A stretch of DNA of 64,000 bases from Cellvibrio sp. OA-2007 (GCF_000953825.1 NZ_BBUL01000093.1:177024-241023); one strand, 5' to 3'. Positions 33,138-42,648 are shown, numbered from the stretch's first letter. Numbers and translations: made by a program. Notes: generated from the letters alone by a model not told the origin.

Positions 33138-35690
33138 TTATTCGGCGCAGGCTTGAGCCGTTGCGTTTTTCTCGATGCGTACATTGTAAATAGATACATC
33201 CAAGCTACCCGCCGTACTCAACATAAAGGGTGCCAGCACCATATCCATTTTCACGCGTTTTTTCGCGAAGCATTCAAGTGCAATACCGACACTTATCCAC
33301 TCACCCGGATTTGCAGCATTTAATTGCTCAGTAATTGCAATCTCGCCACCACAATCACTACCGCAATACATACCCAGGTTCACGTCTGCATTAGGTTTGC
33401 TATTTACTTTCACATCAAATATCAGCGCACCTTTACTTTCGGCATAGGCAGAAAAGTCAGTTCGGGTAGTAGAACCTAAGGTCACTGTCGCTTTGGCTGA
33501 GCCATCAAACTGCAAACGGCGGGTATCTTCCTGCACCTGTTTATCTTCAGAGGAGACAATCACTGCACCCAATTCACCGCGACTAGTGGTGACCGGCAAC
33601 ATGTTGTTCATATGATCAAGCAAAACTAACGCCCAGGGATTCAGCACTCGCTGATTAAAAATCGATGCAACATCAGGCGTGTTAGTCGCAATCGCTTGCG
33701 CAGCAGTTTCATCGAGCAAACCGGTTTCGATTTTATCGCTGTAGGTTAGACCAAAATCATAGGCAAATTGTGGTTGATAATCTTCATCACCCACATTCAA
33801 CGGCGACTGCGTCGGCGATGATGGCCAAGAGAAAGGCAACTTACCTTTCACATCAAAATTCACTGAGCCATCTTTTTTGCTGAGCACCACATCGGCAATA
33901 CCAACACCTTCTGAGCCAGGCAGCCAAACTACGGCAAACGCATCAGAGGCATTGATAAAATTGTTGGCCCAGAGTGGGCGGCCAGTGATAAACAATGAAA
34001 CCACTTTGATACCGTCGGCTTTTAATTTTTTTAGCAGCGCGAGATTGGTTTCATCTTTATAAATTAATGCACCTACATCACCTTGCATTTCCGCGTAGGG
34101 ATCTTCACCGAATACTACAAAGGCCACATCGGGTTTTTCACTGTAGCTACCATCCACACTCAACACGGCTGAACCACCGGCCGCTTTTGCTGCATCGGCA
34201 ATACCCTGATAAATAGACGTGCCACCGGGGAAGTCCGCATTCACATTACCGGTACCCTGCCAGGTGATGCTCCAACCGCCGGATTGTTTGCCGATATTGT
34301 CAGCGCCATCACCCGCCACCAAAATTTTACTGCTCGCATTGACCGGTAAGGTTTGCCCATTATTTTTTAACAACACAATGGATTCACGCACCGCTTGACG
34401 TGCGACTGCGCGATGCTCAGGCGAGCCAATCACTTCGCGTTTACCCGCCAATTCACGGGTAGAGGGCGCGCCTTTTTCAAATAAACCAGCGCGCAATTTC
34501 ACCCGTAAAATGCGCGACACTGCGTCATCCAACCGCGCCATGGAAATCTCGCCACTTTTCACTTGCGCGAGAGTGTTGTGATACAACTCTTTCCAATTCG
34601 CGTCTGGCGCCATAAAAATATCCAGACCGGCGTTGATGGATTGCGGGCAACTCACCGGCGTACAGCCGGGTACAAATGCATGACCCGCCCAATCGCCGAC
34701 CACTAAACCATCAAAACCCATTTGGGTTTTTAATTGATCGGTAAGCAAATATTTGTTGCCGTGCATTTTGGTGCCCTGCCAACTACTGAAGGAGGCCATC
34801 ACCGTTTGCGCACCTGCCGCCAGTGCAGTTTCATAACCCGCGTTGTGAATTCGCACCAAGTCTGCTTCGCTGATTTTCGCATCGCCGCGATCTTGACCAC
34901 CTTCGGTGCCACCATCGGCAAGAAAATGTTTTGCTGTAGCGATTACATGGTGTTCGCTGAGCAAATCCTTACCGGCAATACCCTGCAAACCTTCCACCAT
35001 CGCACCGCCGTAGGATTTCACCACCGCTGGATCTTCGGAATAGGATTCGTAAGTGCGCCCCCAGCGATCATCGCGCACTACCGCAAGGGTCGGCGCAAAA
35101 CTCCAATCTATGCCAGTCACCGCAATTTCAGCAGCTGTTGCCGCGCCGATTTGGCGAATCAAATCCGGATTGCGCGCAGCACCTAACCCGATGTTGTGCG
35201 GGAATAACGTTGCACCAATAATATTATTGTGGCCGTGCACTGCATCGGTTCCCCACATGACTGGCACTGGCACACGGCCACCCTCGGTGCTCATGGAGGC
35301 GTGATAAAAACCATCGGCCAGTGCAAGCCAATCTTCCACTTTCGCGTGTTTGTTTTCGCCGGGGAACGAGCCGCCGCCATTCAAAATCGAACCGACTGAA
35401 TACTCAGTGATATCCGCCGGTGTCACCTGACGCAATTCCGGCTGAATCAGTTGTCCCACTTTTTGCTCAAGGGTCAATTGCCCGAGCAGCTCGGTAATTT
35501 TTGCTTCAATAGCCGGATCTTTTTTAACCGCACTTTGCACTTGTGGCCAGAGAGATGCTTCCGTTGTTGCAGCTGAATTGTTTGCTGTACTGTCGGCTGC
35601 CTCGTTAGATTTTTTATCGCAACCGCTCAACACGGCTAGCACGGCCAAACTGCAGGCAGCTAAAGCGCCCGGTCTATACAAATTAGGCAT
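33138..35690 (-). CDS. GH3 exo-beta-1,3/1,4-glucan glucohydrolase lipoprotein
   Basis: 850 residues, with a lipobox (VLSGC) near residue 24. The N-terminal GH3 barrel carries KVGQLIQPELR, AKHFLADGGTEGGQDRGD and LVVGDWAGHAFVPGC; the Asp of VGDW is the expected nucleophile. The second GH3 domain follows with SIVLLKNNGQTLPVNASSKI. The C-terminal part (about 700-850) looks like the ExoP galactose-binding domain found in marine exo-glucanases. It should release glucose from laminari- and cello-oligosaccharides. It is first in an operon with GH16. A hairpin lies in its leader (35793-35830), and the shared regulatory motif lies 334 bases upstream. Confidence 0.92.
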   Translation of the reverse strand: MPNLYRPGALAACSLAVLAVLSGCDKKSNEAADSTANNSAATTEASLWPQVQSAVKKDPAIEAKITELLGQLTLEQKVGQLIQPELRQVTPADITEYSVGSILNGGGSFPGENKHAKVEDWLALADGFYHASMSTEGGRVPVPVMWGTDAVHGHNNIIGATLFPHNIGLGAARNPDLIRQIGAATAAEIAVTGIDWSFAPTLAVVRDDRWGRTYESYSEDPAVVKSYGGAMVEGLQGIAGKDLLSEHHVIATAKHFLADGGTEGGQDRGDAKISEADLVRIHNAGYETALAAGAQTVMASFSSWQGTKMHGNKYLLTDQLKTQMGFDGLVVGDWAGHAFVPGCTPVSCPQSINAGLDIFMAPDANWKELYHNTLAQVKSGEISMARLDDAVSRILRVKLRAGLFEKGAPSTRELAGKREVIGSPEHRAVARQAVRESIVLLKNNGQTLPVNASSKILVAGDGADNIGKQSGGWSITWQGTGNVNADFPGGTSIYQGIADAAKAAGGSAVLSVDGSYSEKPDVAFVVFGEDPYAEMQGDVGALIYKDETNLALLKKLKADGIKVVSLFITGRPLWANNFINASDAFAVVWLPGSEGVGIADVVLSKKDGSVNFDVKGKLPFSWPSSPTQSPLNVGDEDYQPQFAYDFGLTYSDKIETGLLDETAAQAIATNTPDVASIFNQRVLNPWALVLLDHMNNMLPVTTSRGELGAVIVSSEDKQVQEDTRRLQFDGSAKATVTLGSTTRTDFSAYAESKGALIFDVKVNSKPNADVNLGMYCGSDCGGEIAITEQLNAANPGEWISVGIALECFAKKRVKMDMVLAPFMLSTAGSLDVSIYNVRIEKNATAQACAE

Positions 35691-35786
35691 AAATTACCTC
35701 GCCATTAAAACTGTAGTTGTAAGAATATTGTTGTTGTCAGAGTCAGGGTCACAGGTTGATTGGAAAATAAAAAACAACTGCTGATG

Positions 35787-35830
35787 TAAAAAAGCCCCCG
35801 CTTTCTGCTGAGAGGAAGAACGCGGGGGCT
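35787..35830 (-). terminator. terminator/attenuator-like hairpin upstream of GH3
   Basis: AGCCCCCGC (35793-35801) pairs with GCGGGGGCT (35822-35830); on the minus strand the hairpin ends in GGGGGCTTTTTTAC, a Rho-independent form. It lies 103 bases before the GH3 ATG and 377 bases after the halogenase operon. It can end the halogenase transcript, or act as an attenuator if GH3 is driven from the motif region at 36024. Confidence 0.8.
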
Positions 35831-36023
35831 AAGCAAGGAGAGCTAACAAGTACAGATAGGGTTGGCATTGTGTACCTAGCCATGCTTGCTAACACCCATG
35901 GGGACCTGACATCACCCAGGGGTTCATCTGCTGAAAACACACATCAGCAACAACTCTTGATTGGCTCAACCACGGGCACAAGCAAGACTTGATGAACCCA
36001 TAGTGACATTAGCGGGATTAAGC

Positions 36024-36068
36024 GTCGTCCCACTTTCATCATTAACGAAACATGGGGCGATCCACTTT
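36024..36068. promoter_or_regulatory. three-block regulatory motif, copy A (upstream of GH3-GH16)
   Basis: Blocks: GTCGTCCCACTTTCA at 36024, AAACATGGGGC at 36048 and TCCACTTT at 36061. The block offsets (24 and 39 bases) are identical to copy B at the receptor promoter; by hand count 34 of 45 positions agree. A further inverted match, TTGTCTCACTTTTTGCA on the minus strand, lies at 36137-36153. The rest of the 516-base region 35691-36206 holds no gene I can support. Confidence 0.6.
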
Positions 36069-36206
36069 ATTGCAGGAGAGATTCTGACAACCGGGTATAG
36101 GGATCGTGTTTAAATATTTAGCCGAACGCGTCTATTTGCAAAAAGTGAGACAACACCGGCGTTAGCATGCAATAGATTTGCTGTATCGCGCCGCAACGTA
36201 CACCGG

Positions 36207-37796
36207 TTAAATTTTCTGAAAACTAAACTCACCCAGCTTACTTAATAGATAACGATTGGTTGGAAGATTGGCCACCGCAACACTGGTCTTTTTCACTGTT
36301 TCATTAAATAACCGATTGGCTGCATTGGTTTCCGCTTGCGCAGCGCGCTTAGCCAAAGCGCGAGGCAAAGTATTAAAACCCATGCCGTAGAGAACATACT
36401 GGTAACTCGCCCAGGGAAACATTTCGTCGCCGCGAATATCATGTTTCCAAGGCACCTGATAACGCCACAACTCTAGCTGCTCGCGCAACCCATCTGGCAT
36501 GGTTGTTGGATTACAGTGATCGCGCCAATATTCAGTGTCACGCCGCTCACTTAGCACATAGTGTAATTTGAGGAACTCAATAATTCGCTGCCAATTGCCC
36601 GCGAATTTGTTATTAAAGCGCTTCGCGGTAATGTCCATCACCGCGCGATTTGCAGGCAATTGCTCACTAATCGTTTGCGCGGATAACTCAATTAATACCA
36701 ATGCAGTCGCCTCTAAAGGCTCAATAAAACCCGCAGCAATTCCCACTGCAACACAGTTTTTATGCCAGAATTTTGCGCGATAGCCCGGCGTAAAGCTCAA
36801 TTTACGCGGCGTAATATTAGCGGCGGCCGCTTTACCAATAGACGCCTCAAGATACACACGCAGATTTTTTTCGACTTCGTCGTCTTGGGTGTGAGCACTT
36901 GAAAATACATGCCCCACACCGCGACGAGTAGGTAAACCTATATCCCAAATCCAACCACTATCTTGTGCAGTTGATAAGGTACAAGAGGCTATGGGTTCAT
37001 CGGGATTGGAGTAGGGAATCTGCACCGCTAATGCACTATCGTTAAACAGTATATGGCTCTGTTCAACCAGTGGAATTTGATAATGCTCGCCGATTAAGCG
37101 CGAGGCAAAACCAGTGCAATCGATAAACAAATCGCCGTTTATCTCACCATTTATTTTAGTGATTAGCGCCGATATATCGCCTTTTTCGCCACTATTAACG
37201 CCTGTGACATGATCAATTAAATGCGTGACGCCAAGCTTATCAATACAATGCTTTTGTAAAAATTGCGAAAATTTTCCAGCATTCAAGTGATATCCGTAAT
37301 TTACATTGCCTGCAAATTCCGGCGTGGTTAATTGTTTGGGCGCAAGGTAGCGATCGGATAAATGACTTTGGGCACAGACCGCATCAGCAAAACTAATTGT
37401 CTCGCGAAATGGCAGCCAATGAGCAGCGAGATTAATGTCATTATTGCCCTCGGGTAAGGTGAACGGGTGATAGTAGAACTCTTCGCCCGGCCTGGACCAA
37501 CCAATAAATTTAGAGCCCTGTTTAAAACTGGCATCACACTCGCGAATAAAATCAGTTTCTGAAACACCCATTTTTTTCAGCGTATTACGCATTGAGGGCC
37601 AGGTTCCCTCCCCCACACCAATAGTGGCTACATCGGGTGATTCAATTACTACCAGCTCTATGCCATTGTGCTTATCAACCAAATGCTCTGCCGCAATAAT
37701 TCCCGCCGTTAACCAACCCGCAGCCCCGCCACCCACAATAACTATTTTTTTTAGTGGCTGAGCATTCAACGTAGAAATAGAATTTTCATTGGCCAT
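36207..37796 (-). CDS. FAD-dependent tryptophan-halogenase-like protein 1 (divergent)
   Basis: 529 residues from the ATG at 37796; a TTG two codons earlier also opens the frame. FAD motif VGGGAAGW near 21-28, GVGEG at 60-64, and Lys 92 in SFKQG at the position of the catalytic lysine of PrnA/RebH. The halogenase hallmark WxWxIP is here WIWDIG (282-287), and EPLEAT replaces EPLEST. It has no signal peptide, so it acts in the cytoplasm. The altered motifs raise doubt about chlorination of tryptophan. It is last in the operon started by sapC or the TonB receptor. Confidence 0.82.
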   Translation of the reverse strand: MANENSISTLNAQPLKKIVIVGGGAAGWLTAGIIAAEHLVDKHNGIELVVIESPDVATIGVGEGTWPSMRNTLKKMGVSETDFIRECDASFKQGSKFIGWSRPGEEFYYHPFTLPEGNNDINLAAHWLPFRETISFADAVCAQSHLSDRYLAPKQLTTPEFAGNVNYGYHLNAGKFSQFLQKHCIDKLGVTHLIDHVTGVNSGEKGDISALITKINGEINGDLFIDCTGFASRLIGEHYQIPLVEQSHILFNDSALAVQIPYSNPDEPIASCTLSTAQDSGWIWDIGLPTRRGVGHVFSSAHTQDDEVEKNLRVYLEASIGKAAAANITPRKLSFTPGYRAKFWHKNCVAVGIAAGFIEPLEATALVLIELSAQTISEQLPANRAVMDITAKRFNNKFAGNWQRIIEFLKLHYVLSERRDTEYWRDHCNPTTMPDGLREQLELWRYQVPWKHDIRGDEMFPWASYQYVLYGMGFNTLPRALAKRAAQAETNAANRLFNETVKKTSVAVANLPTNRYLLSKLGEFSFQKI

Positions 37797-37844
37797 TAAC
37801 AACTCACATCTCGCTAGTATTTTGTAGAAACAATTATTGCACTG

Positions 37845-39332
37845 TTATTTTTGCACCGCGCAGTAATGCGCAATAAAGTCGGCGTGCAAGGGCAACTGCC
37901 CCACTCGGTTGCGTGTTGACTCGCGTATTTTAGCTAAAAATGATGCGAGTTCACCGCTGGGCATAGCATCGGCAAAAGGGTGATGTGCGGCGGGTACAAT
38001 CCCCTGCCCCAGCATAACTTGAATCCAGGATTCCTCGCCGAACAATTCACTATCACCTTTAAATACGCGCCCGGTTTTTTTAAACAATTCAATTCTTCGG
38101 CGCAGCGATTCAGGTAATTCCATAGTGCGGCAGTGTTGCCAAAAGGCGCTATCATTGCGCTCAGTGACACAGTAATGAAGGATAATAAAATCCCGAATAC
38201 GCTCCACTTCAAGCGAGGTCTGTGCATTAAACTCATCAACACTATCTTGCAAAATTTCTTCGCTCGGGAACAGCTGCAACAGCCGCAACACACTGCGCTG
38301 AATCATATGGATACTGGTGGATTCAAGCGGCTCAAGAAAACCACTGGCCAACCCCAGCGCAACACAATTTTTATTCCAGTGTTTGGTGCGCGTGCCAGTG
38401 CGAAATTGTATTACTCGCGGCGTGTTTAAGGGTTCACCCTCAATGCTGTTTAATAATTTTTCTGTGGCTTGTTCATCGGTGAGATAGCGGCTGCAATAAA
38501 CCAATCCGTTTCCAACTCGATGCTGAAGCGGAATGCGCCAGCGCCAACCCGCCTCATGCGCGATTGCACGAGTGTAGGGAATAGGTTCACCAACGGCTTC
38601 AGTTTGCACCGCAACAGCTCGATCACACGGTAACCAATGGCTCCAATCAATAAAGCCTGTATGCAGAGTCTGCTCAATTAATAGGGCGCGAAACCCGGTG
38701 CAATCGATAAATAAATCGCCATTCACAACGTTCCCTGATTCCAGCACCAACTCTTTAATAAAGCCATTGTGAACATGTGTATTAACCTGAGCAATTTTTC
38801 CTTCGATACGCTGCACGCCACGTTTTTCACTGTGGGTGCGGAGCAATTTTGCGTAGCAGCCTGCATCAAAATGGTATGCGTAGTTCAAATTAGCAGAGGG
38901 CAAAATTGCAAATTTATTTAACCTTGCTGCTAAATGCTCCACACAATAATCACCATAAGGGATATTAATGCCCTGCCGTAATCCAGCCAGCCAAAAATTT
39001 ACAAAGCCACAGGCATAGCTGTCTTTTCCTGCCCAGCCAAAAGAGTGAATATATTGGTCGCCTTGCTCGCGCCAATTTTCAAATTGAATACCGAGTTTAA
39101 ACGTGCCCTTTACCGATGCTAAAAATTCGCGCTCATCCAACTCCAAAATCTTATGCAGGCTCAGCAGCGGTGGAATAGTCGCCTCGCCCACACCAACAGT
39201 GGGAATATCATCTGACTCAATCAAACAGATTTCCAACTTGTGACCAAATGCTTTGGATAGGGTCGCAGCAGCAATCCAACCCGCCGTTCCGCCGCCGGCT
39301 ATTACCACCTTTTTCACTGCATCTGTTTTCAC
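37845..39332 (-). CDS. FAD-dependent tryptophan-halogenase-like protein 2
   Basis: 495 residues starting at GTG 39332, chosen because GAGG lies six bases upstream; the longer TTG-initiated frame overlaps that binding site. GGGTAGW (13-19), GVGEAT, Lys 79 in TFKLG (same place as K79 of PrnA/RebH), WRWRIP (263-268, the WxWxIP hallmark) and EPLEST (334-339, containing the counterpart of the catalytic Glu) are all present. It is cytoplasmic. It is clearly paralogous to protein 3, which it follows by 24 bases, so it looks like a tandem duplication. The substrate is unknown; family members in sugar-uptake loci have not been shown to halogenate free tryptophan. Confidence 0.88.
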   Translation of the reverse strand: MKTDAVKKVVIAGGGTAGWIAAATLSKAFGHKLEICLIESDDIPTVGVGEATIPPLLSLHKILELDEREFLASVKGTFKLGIQFENWREQGDQYIHSFGWAGKDSYACGFVNFWLAGLRQGINIPYGDYCVEHLAARLNKFAILPSANLNYAYHFDAGCYAKLLRTHSEKRGVQRIEGKIAQVNTHVHNGFIKELVLESGNVVNGDLFIDCTGFRALLIEQTLHTGFIDWSHWLPCDRAVAVQTEAVGEPIPYTRAIAHEAGWRWRIPLQHRVGNGLVYCSRYLTDEQATEKLLNSIEGEPLNTPRVIQFRTGTRTKHWNKNCVALGLASGFLEPLESTSIHMIQRSVLRLLQLFPSEEILQDSVDEFNAQTSLEVERIRDFIILHYCVTERNDSAFWQHCRTMELPESLRRRIELFKKTGRVFKGDSELFGEESWIQVMLGQGIVPAAHHPFADAMPSGELASFLAKIRESTRNRVGQLPLHADFIAHYCAVQK

Positions 39333-39356
39333 ATTACACCTCAATCAATGAGCGAT

Positions 39357-41582
39357 TTATTCAAAATCGATAAAAATATTGGCGGTTAATCGCCCAGAAA
39401 CCAAATCGCCACTGATATCCTGCTGCGGAGAAATAAGACCAGAGTGCAATAAATTACCAGGGTAAATTGCCAACCGATTGGGCAAATAATCTATTTCATG
39501 GTAGAGGTCATAATTAGGATTATCGCGACCAATATAGGATTTTTCTGGTTCTCCGACGCGACGAATAAAATCATTCGCAATACTGAAATAGCGCTCCTTA
39601 TCGGCCTCATCCACTCGCTCGAGTTGCGAGGGAGCATGCCGAAAGAAACCAGTGCCGCCGTGTTTACCCTCAGCCAAATAATGTAAAACAGCAAAGGAAT
39701 ATGGGCTGGGCTTGTCAAAATGCGGAATGCGCTGCAGCAACCCCAAAGTACTGGCCGGCTGAGTTACTAACGAGTAACAGGCTTGGGTGACTTTTAACTT
39801 CATTTCGGCGGGAATACCGTAGACTTCTTGAAGCCTTTTTCCGATAAGTGCCACCACGGAGTTAATGTAATCCACTGGCAAGGGCGCACGAATACCGGGA
39901 TATAAATTTGCTTCATCATGGGTAAAGCGCACACTCGCGGCAGCTGCGCGTATTGATTTGCCTTGGTCGCGCGCAAAATCATCGATAACAATAATAGGCG
40001 TTTTGCTATTACCAATTTGATACAGCATGGGTTTGGCCAGTGGATTCACAGAAAAATCTGCAGCCAATTGTTCGGCATTATCCGCCGCCGCTGACGTTAG
40101 CGAAGGACAATAACTTTTTACAAATTCCTTATGGTAGGGAAGCTCATCTACCGATTGTTTTACTTGCAGCCGGATTCGCTCTAGAAAACCGTTTAACTCA
40201 GCATCTGTCATTAAATCAACAATAGGGTGATAAGACTCGGGCATGAGCCCCTGCCCCAACATAACTTGCACCCAGGATGATTCACTGAAAAGATCGGCTC
40301 CATATTTATAGACGCGCCCAGTTTCACGGAAATGCTGCAATCGATGTGCGAGCGATTCGGGCACGGTCATTGCGCTACAGTAGCGCCAAAATTTGGAGTC
40401 AGTACGCTCGGTTACGTGATAATGCAGAATAATAAAATCGCGAATATTTTCCATTTCTTGACGCGTCTGTTCATTAAACTCGTCAATGTCGGACTGGTGT
40501 ACAGCACCCGCCGGAAATAATTGCATCAAGCGAATGATACTGCGCTGAATTAAATGAATACTGGTGGATTCAAGTGGCTCAATAAAACCTGCCGACAAAC
40601 CTATCGCAACACAGTTTTTATTCCAGTGTTTACGGCGACTTCCCGTTCTAAAGGCAATCACCCGCGGCTTGGTGAGCATTTCACCTTCAATATTGGCGGT
40701 AAGTGTTGCGATGGCCTCTTCGTCTGACCAGTAGCGACTACAAAAAACCAGACCATTGCCAGTGCGCGTTTGCAATGGAATGCGCCACTGCCAACCCGAC
40801 TCATGCGCAATTGAGCGAGTGTAAGGTAGAAATTCACCGGTGGATTCTGTTTGCACCGCGATTGCGCGATCACATGGCAACCAATGCGACCAGTCTTCGT
40901 AGCCTGTGTGTAAGGCTTTTTCGATTAACAATCCAGTAAAACCCGTGCAATCGACAAATAAATCTCCCGCCAAAATGGCACCCGATTCAAGCACTAGAGA
41001 TTCGATAAATCCATTGTCTTCACGCAAGCGAACATCGGCAATTTTACCTTCGACCCGCGTTACGCCATGTTGCGCGGAAAATTCACGCAGATATTTTGCA
41101 TAGAGCGTCGCATCCATATGATAGGCGTGATTGCGCTCCTGATTCGGGTAGGTCGCAAATTTATGCTCGCGCGCCGCAAGATGTTCTGTACAGTAATCAC
41201 CAATCGGTGCCGCGATCCCCATGCGGGATCCTTTCAACCAAAAATGATGGAATTTCGCTGCCCAACAATCCTTACCCAAAAATCCGAATGAATGAAGGTA
41301 ATCCTCATTTTTATCGCGCCAATTTTCAAATGAAATTCCTAATTTGAATGTGGCGTTGGTAGCCGCCATTATTTCACTTTCTTTCAGTCCGAGTAATTGA
41401 TGAAAAATATGCAGGGTGGGAATTGTTGCTTCACCTACACCCACAGTACCTATCTCATCGGATTCCACCAGCGTAATCGCCAGATTTTTACCCAGCAATT
41501 TAGAAAGAGCTGCTGCGGTCATCCACCCTGCTGTTCCACCACCGGCGATGACGACACGCTGTTTTTTTAATTCAGTCATCAT
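39357..41582 (-). CDS. tryptophan-halogenase-like protein 3 fused to a DUF6445-like oxygenase domain
   Basis: 741 residues. Residues 1 to about 505 are a full FAD halogenase-like unit: GGGTAGW (14-20), Lys 80 in TFKLG, WQWRIP (264-269) and EPLEST (335-340). Residues about 515-741 are a second domain that I match to DUF6445, with H621-x-D623 (PHFD), H713 (LLHSG) and R731 (SGRLTANIF), the pattern of a 2-oxoglutarate/Fe(II) oxygenase site. Two FAD/Fe activities in one chain are unusual. The protein is cytoplasmic. It lies ten bases after the cupin gene and so is translationally close to it. Confidence 0.85.
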   Translation of the reverse strand: MMTELKKQRVVIAGGGTAGWMTAAALSKLLGKNLAITLVESDEIGTVGVGEATIPTLHIFHQLLGLKESEIMAATNATFKLGISFENWRDKNEDYLHSFGFLGKDCWAAKFHHFWLKGSRMGIAAPIGDYCTEHLAAREHKFATYPNQERNHAYHMDATLYAKYLREFSAQHGVTRVEGKIADVRLREDNGFIESLVLESGAILAGDLFVDCTGFTGLLIEKALHTGYEDWSHWLPCDRAIAVQTESTGEFLPYTRSIAHESGWQWRIPLQTRTGNGLVFCSRYWSDEEAIATLTANIEGEMLTKPRVIAFRTGSRRKHWNKNCVAIGLSAGFIEPLESTSIHLIQRSIIRLMQLFPAGAVHQSDIDEFNEQTRQEMENIRDFIILHYHVTERTDSKFWRYCSAMTVPESLAHRLQHFRETGRVYKYGADLFSESSWVQVMLGQGLMPESYHPIVDLMTDAELNGFLERIRLQVKQSVDELPYHKEFVKSYCPSLTSAAADNAEQLAADFSVNPLAKPMLYQIGNSKTPIIVIDDFARDQGKSIRAAAASVRFTHDEANLYPGIRAPLPVDYINSVVALIGKRLQEVYGIPAEMKLKVTQACYSLVTQPASTLGLLQRIPHFDKPSPYSFAVLHYLAEGKHGGTGFFRHAPSQLERVDEADKERYFSIANDFIRRVGEPEKSYIGRDNPNYDLYHEIDYLPNRLAIYPGNLLHSGLISPQQDISGDLVSGRLTANIFIDFE

Positions 41583-41591
41583 AACTACTCA

Positions 41592-42623
41592 TTAAATATT
41601 GAGACGTTTAAGCAAATCGGCGCGCAGTTTTCTCGCCTCCAACTCTGACATAGGTATATCCAGCATCGCACGAACATGTTCCGGTAGATTACGCAGATCA
41701 GTTTCATCCCGCTCAAAAACATAGTAATCAAATATACTTTTCCACGCCTGGCGCTGTTCAAACGACAGATTGCGCAAACTCATTATTGCATGTAATAGCG
41801 CATTGGTTGGCCGCCCCAAATAGGCGGGCGACTCTCGCCACCAATGGGTATATAAAATATTAATTGCGTCCAAACCCTCAACGTGATGCCACCACATGCC
41901 GGGCAAAAATAGTGCATCACCCGGCGTTAATTCTGCGACAAAGGCATTTGCCATGGCTTCGGAAAATTTAGGGAAGCGCTCAAGATCCGGCTCGGCAAAA
42001 TCCACCAAACTGATTTCTTGTCCACCGGGCGCGAACTCCAATGGCCCGGGATAAAGATTGGCAATTTGCTCTGGCGGAAACAAAGTGAAGCGCCTGCGCC
42101 CAGTCACACAGCAGGCCAAATTATTGGGGAAATCATAGTGCGCCGCGATGCGCGAGCGATTGCCCGCCCACAATAATTTGATGGGGCTTAACCCATCCAA
42201 TCCCGCATTATTCGCCTGCGCAAGGCCCGGAAACCACTGCGCCGTATCCGTAGAGGGAATGTAAAGTGTTGGCGCACCGTCATTGTATTGTTGTGCGAGT
42301 AATTCCTGCACGAATACCGCAAGCGGCTCCCGCTTCGCAATAAAGTTAAAAGCCGTCATGTCGCTATTATAAAAAATGCGACCTTTGGTTTCTGAGTCAC
42401 CATAACAGGTAGTGAGCGGCACACCTGAATAGAATTCGCCGAGGTATTCAAGCGCCTTTTGACCCGATAATTTCCCGGCTTGCACCAAAGGCCATGAATT
42501 GCCGAACCCTGGAAGCAGGGTTGGCTGGGATAACCCGGATAAAACATCTTGAATATTCCCGGGGTGATACCCATTCAATACAGCGACTTCCTTGGGCATA
42601 GGCAACACGGGCTTCATAAGCAT
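41592..42623 (-). CDS. FIH-like cupin/JmjC (Cupin_8) oxygenase
   Basis: 343 residues. The core AHYDFPNNLACCVTGRRRFT then LFPPEQIANLYPGP and a second His in GMWWHHVEG closely follow the layout of human factor-inhibiting HIF (HxD...H with LFPP and WWHH). The predicted iron ligands are H162, D164 and one of H246/H247. Such enzymes hydroxylate protein side chains (Asn, Asp, His, Arg) using 2-oxoglutarate and oxygen. No signal peptide. It is between sapC and the fused halogenase in the operon. Confidence 0.85.
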   Translation of the reverse strand: MLMKPVLPMPKEVAVLNGYHPGNIQDVLSGLSQPTLLPGFGNSWPLVQAGKLSGQKALEYLGEFYSGVPLTTCYGDSETKGRIFYNSDMTAFNFIAKREPLAVFVQELLAQQYNDGAPTLYIPSTDTAQWFPGLAQANNAGLDGLSPIKLLWAGNRSRIAAHYDFPNNLACCVTGRRRFTLFPPEQIANLYPGPLEFAPGGQEISLVDFAEPDLERFPKFSEAMANAFVAELTPGDALFLPGMWWHHVEGLDAINILYTHWWRESPAYLGRPTNALLHAIMSLRNLSFEQRQAWKSIFDYYVFERDETDLRNLPEHVRAMLDIPMSELEARKLRADLLKRLNI

Positions 42624-42648
42624 TTTCTCTTTTTAGTTGCCGCGACAG

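Noticed and set aside
35749..35940. Minus-strand 63-residue ORF between GH3 and the halogenase gene
   Set aside because: It overlaps the terminator hairpin and has no recognisable protein features.
37845..41582. Duplicate halogenase genes as an assembly artefact
   Set aside because: Although paralogous, the two differ at very many positions and only one has the extra C-terminal domain, so the duplication is real and old.
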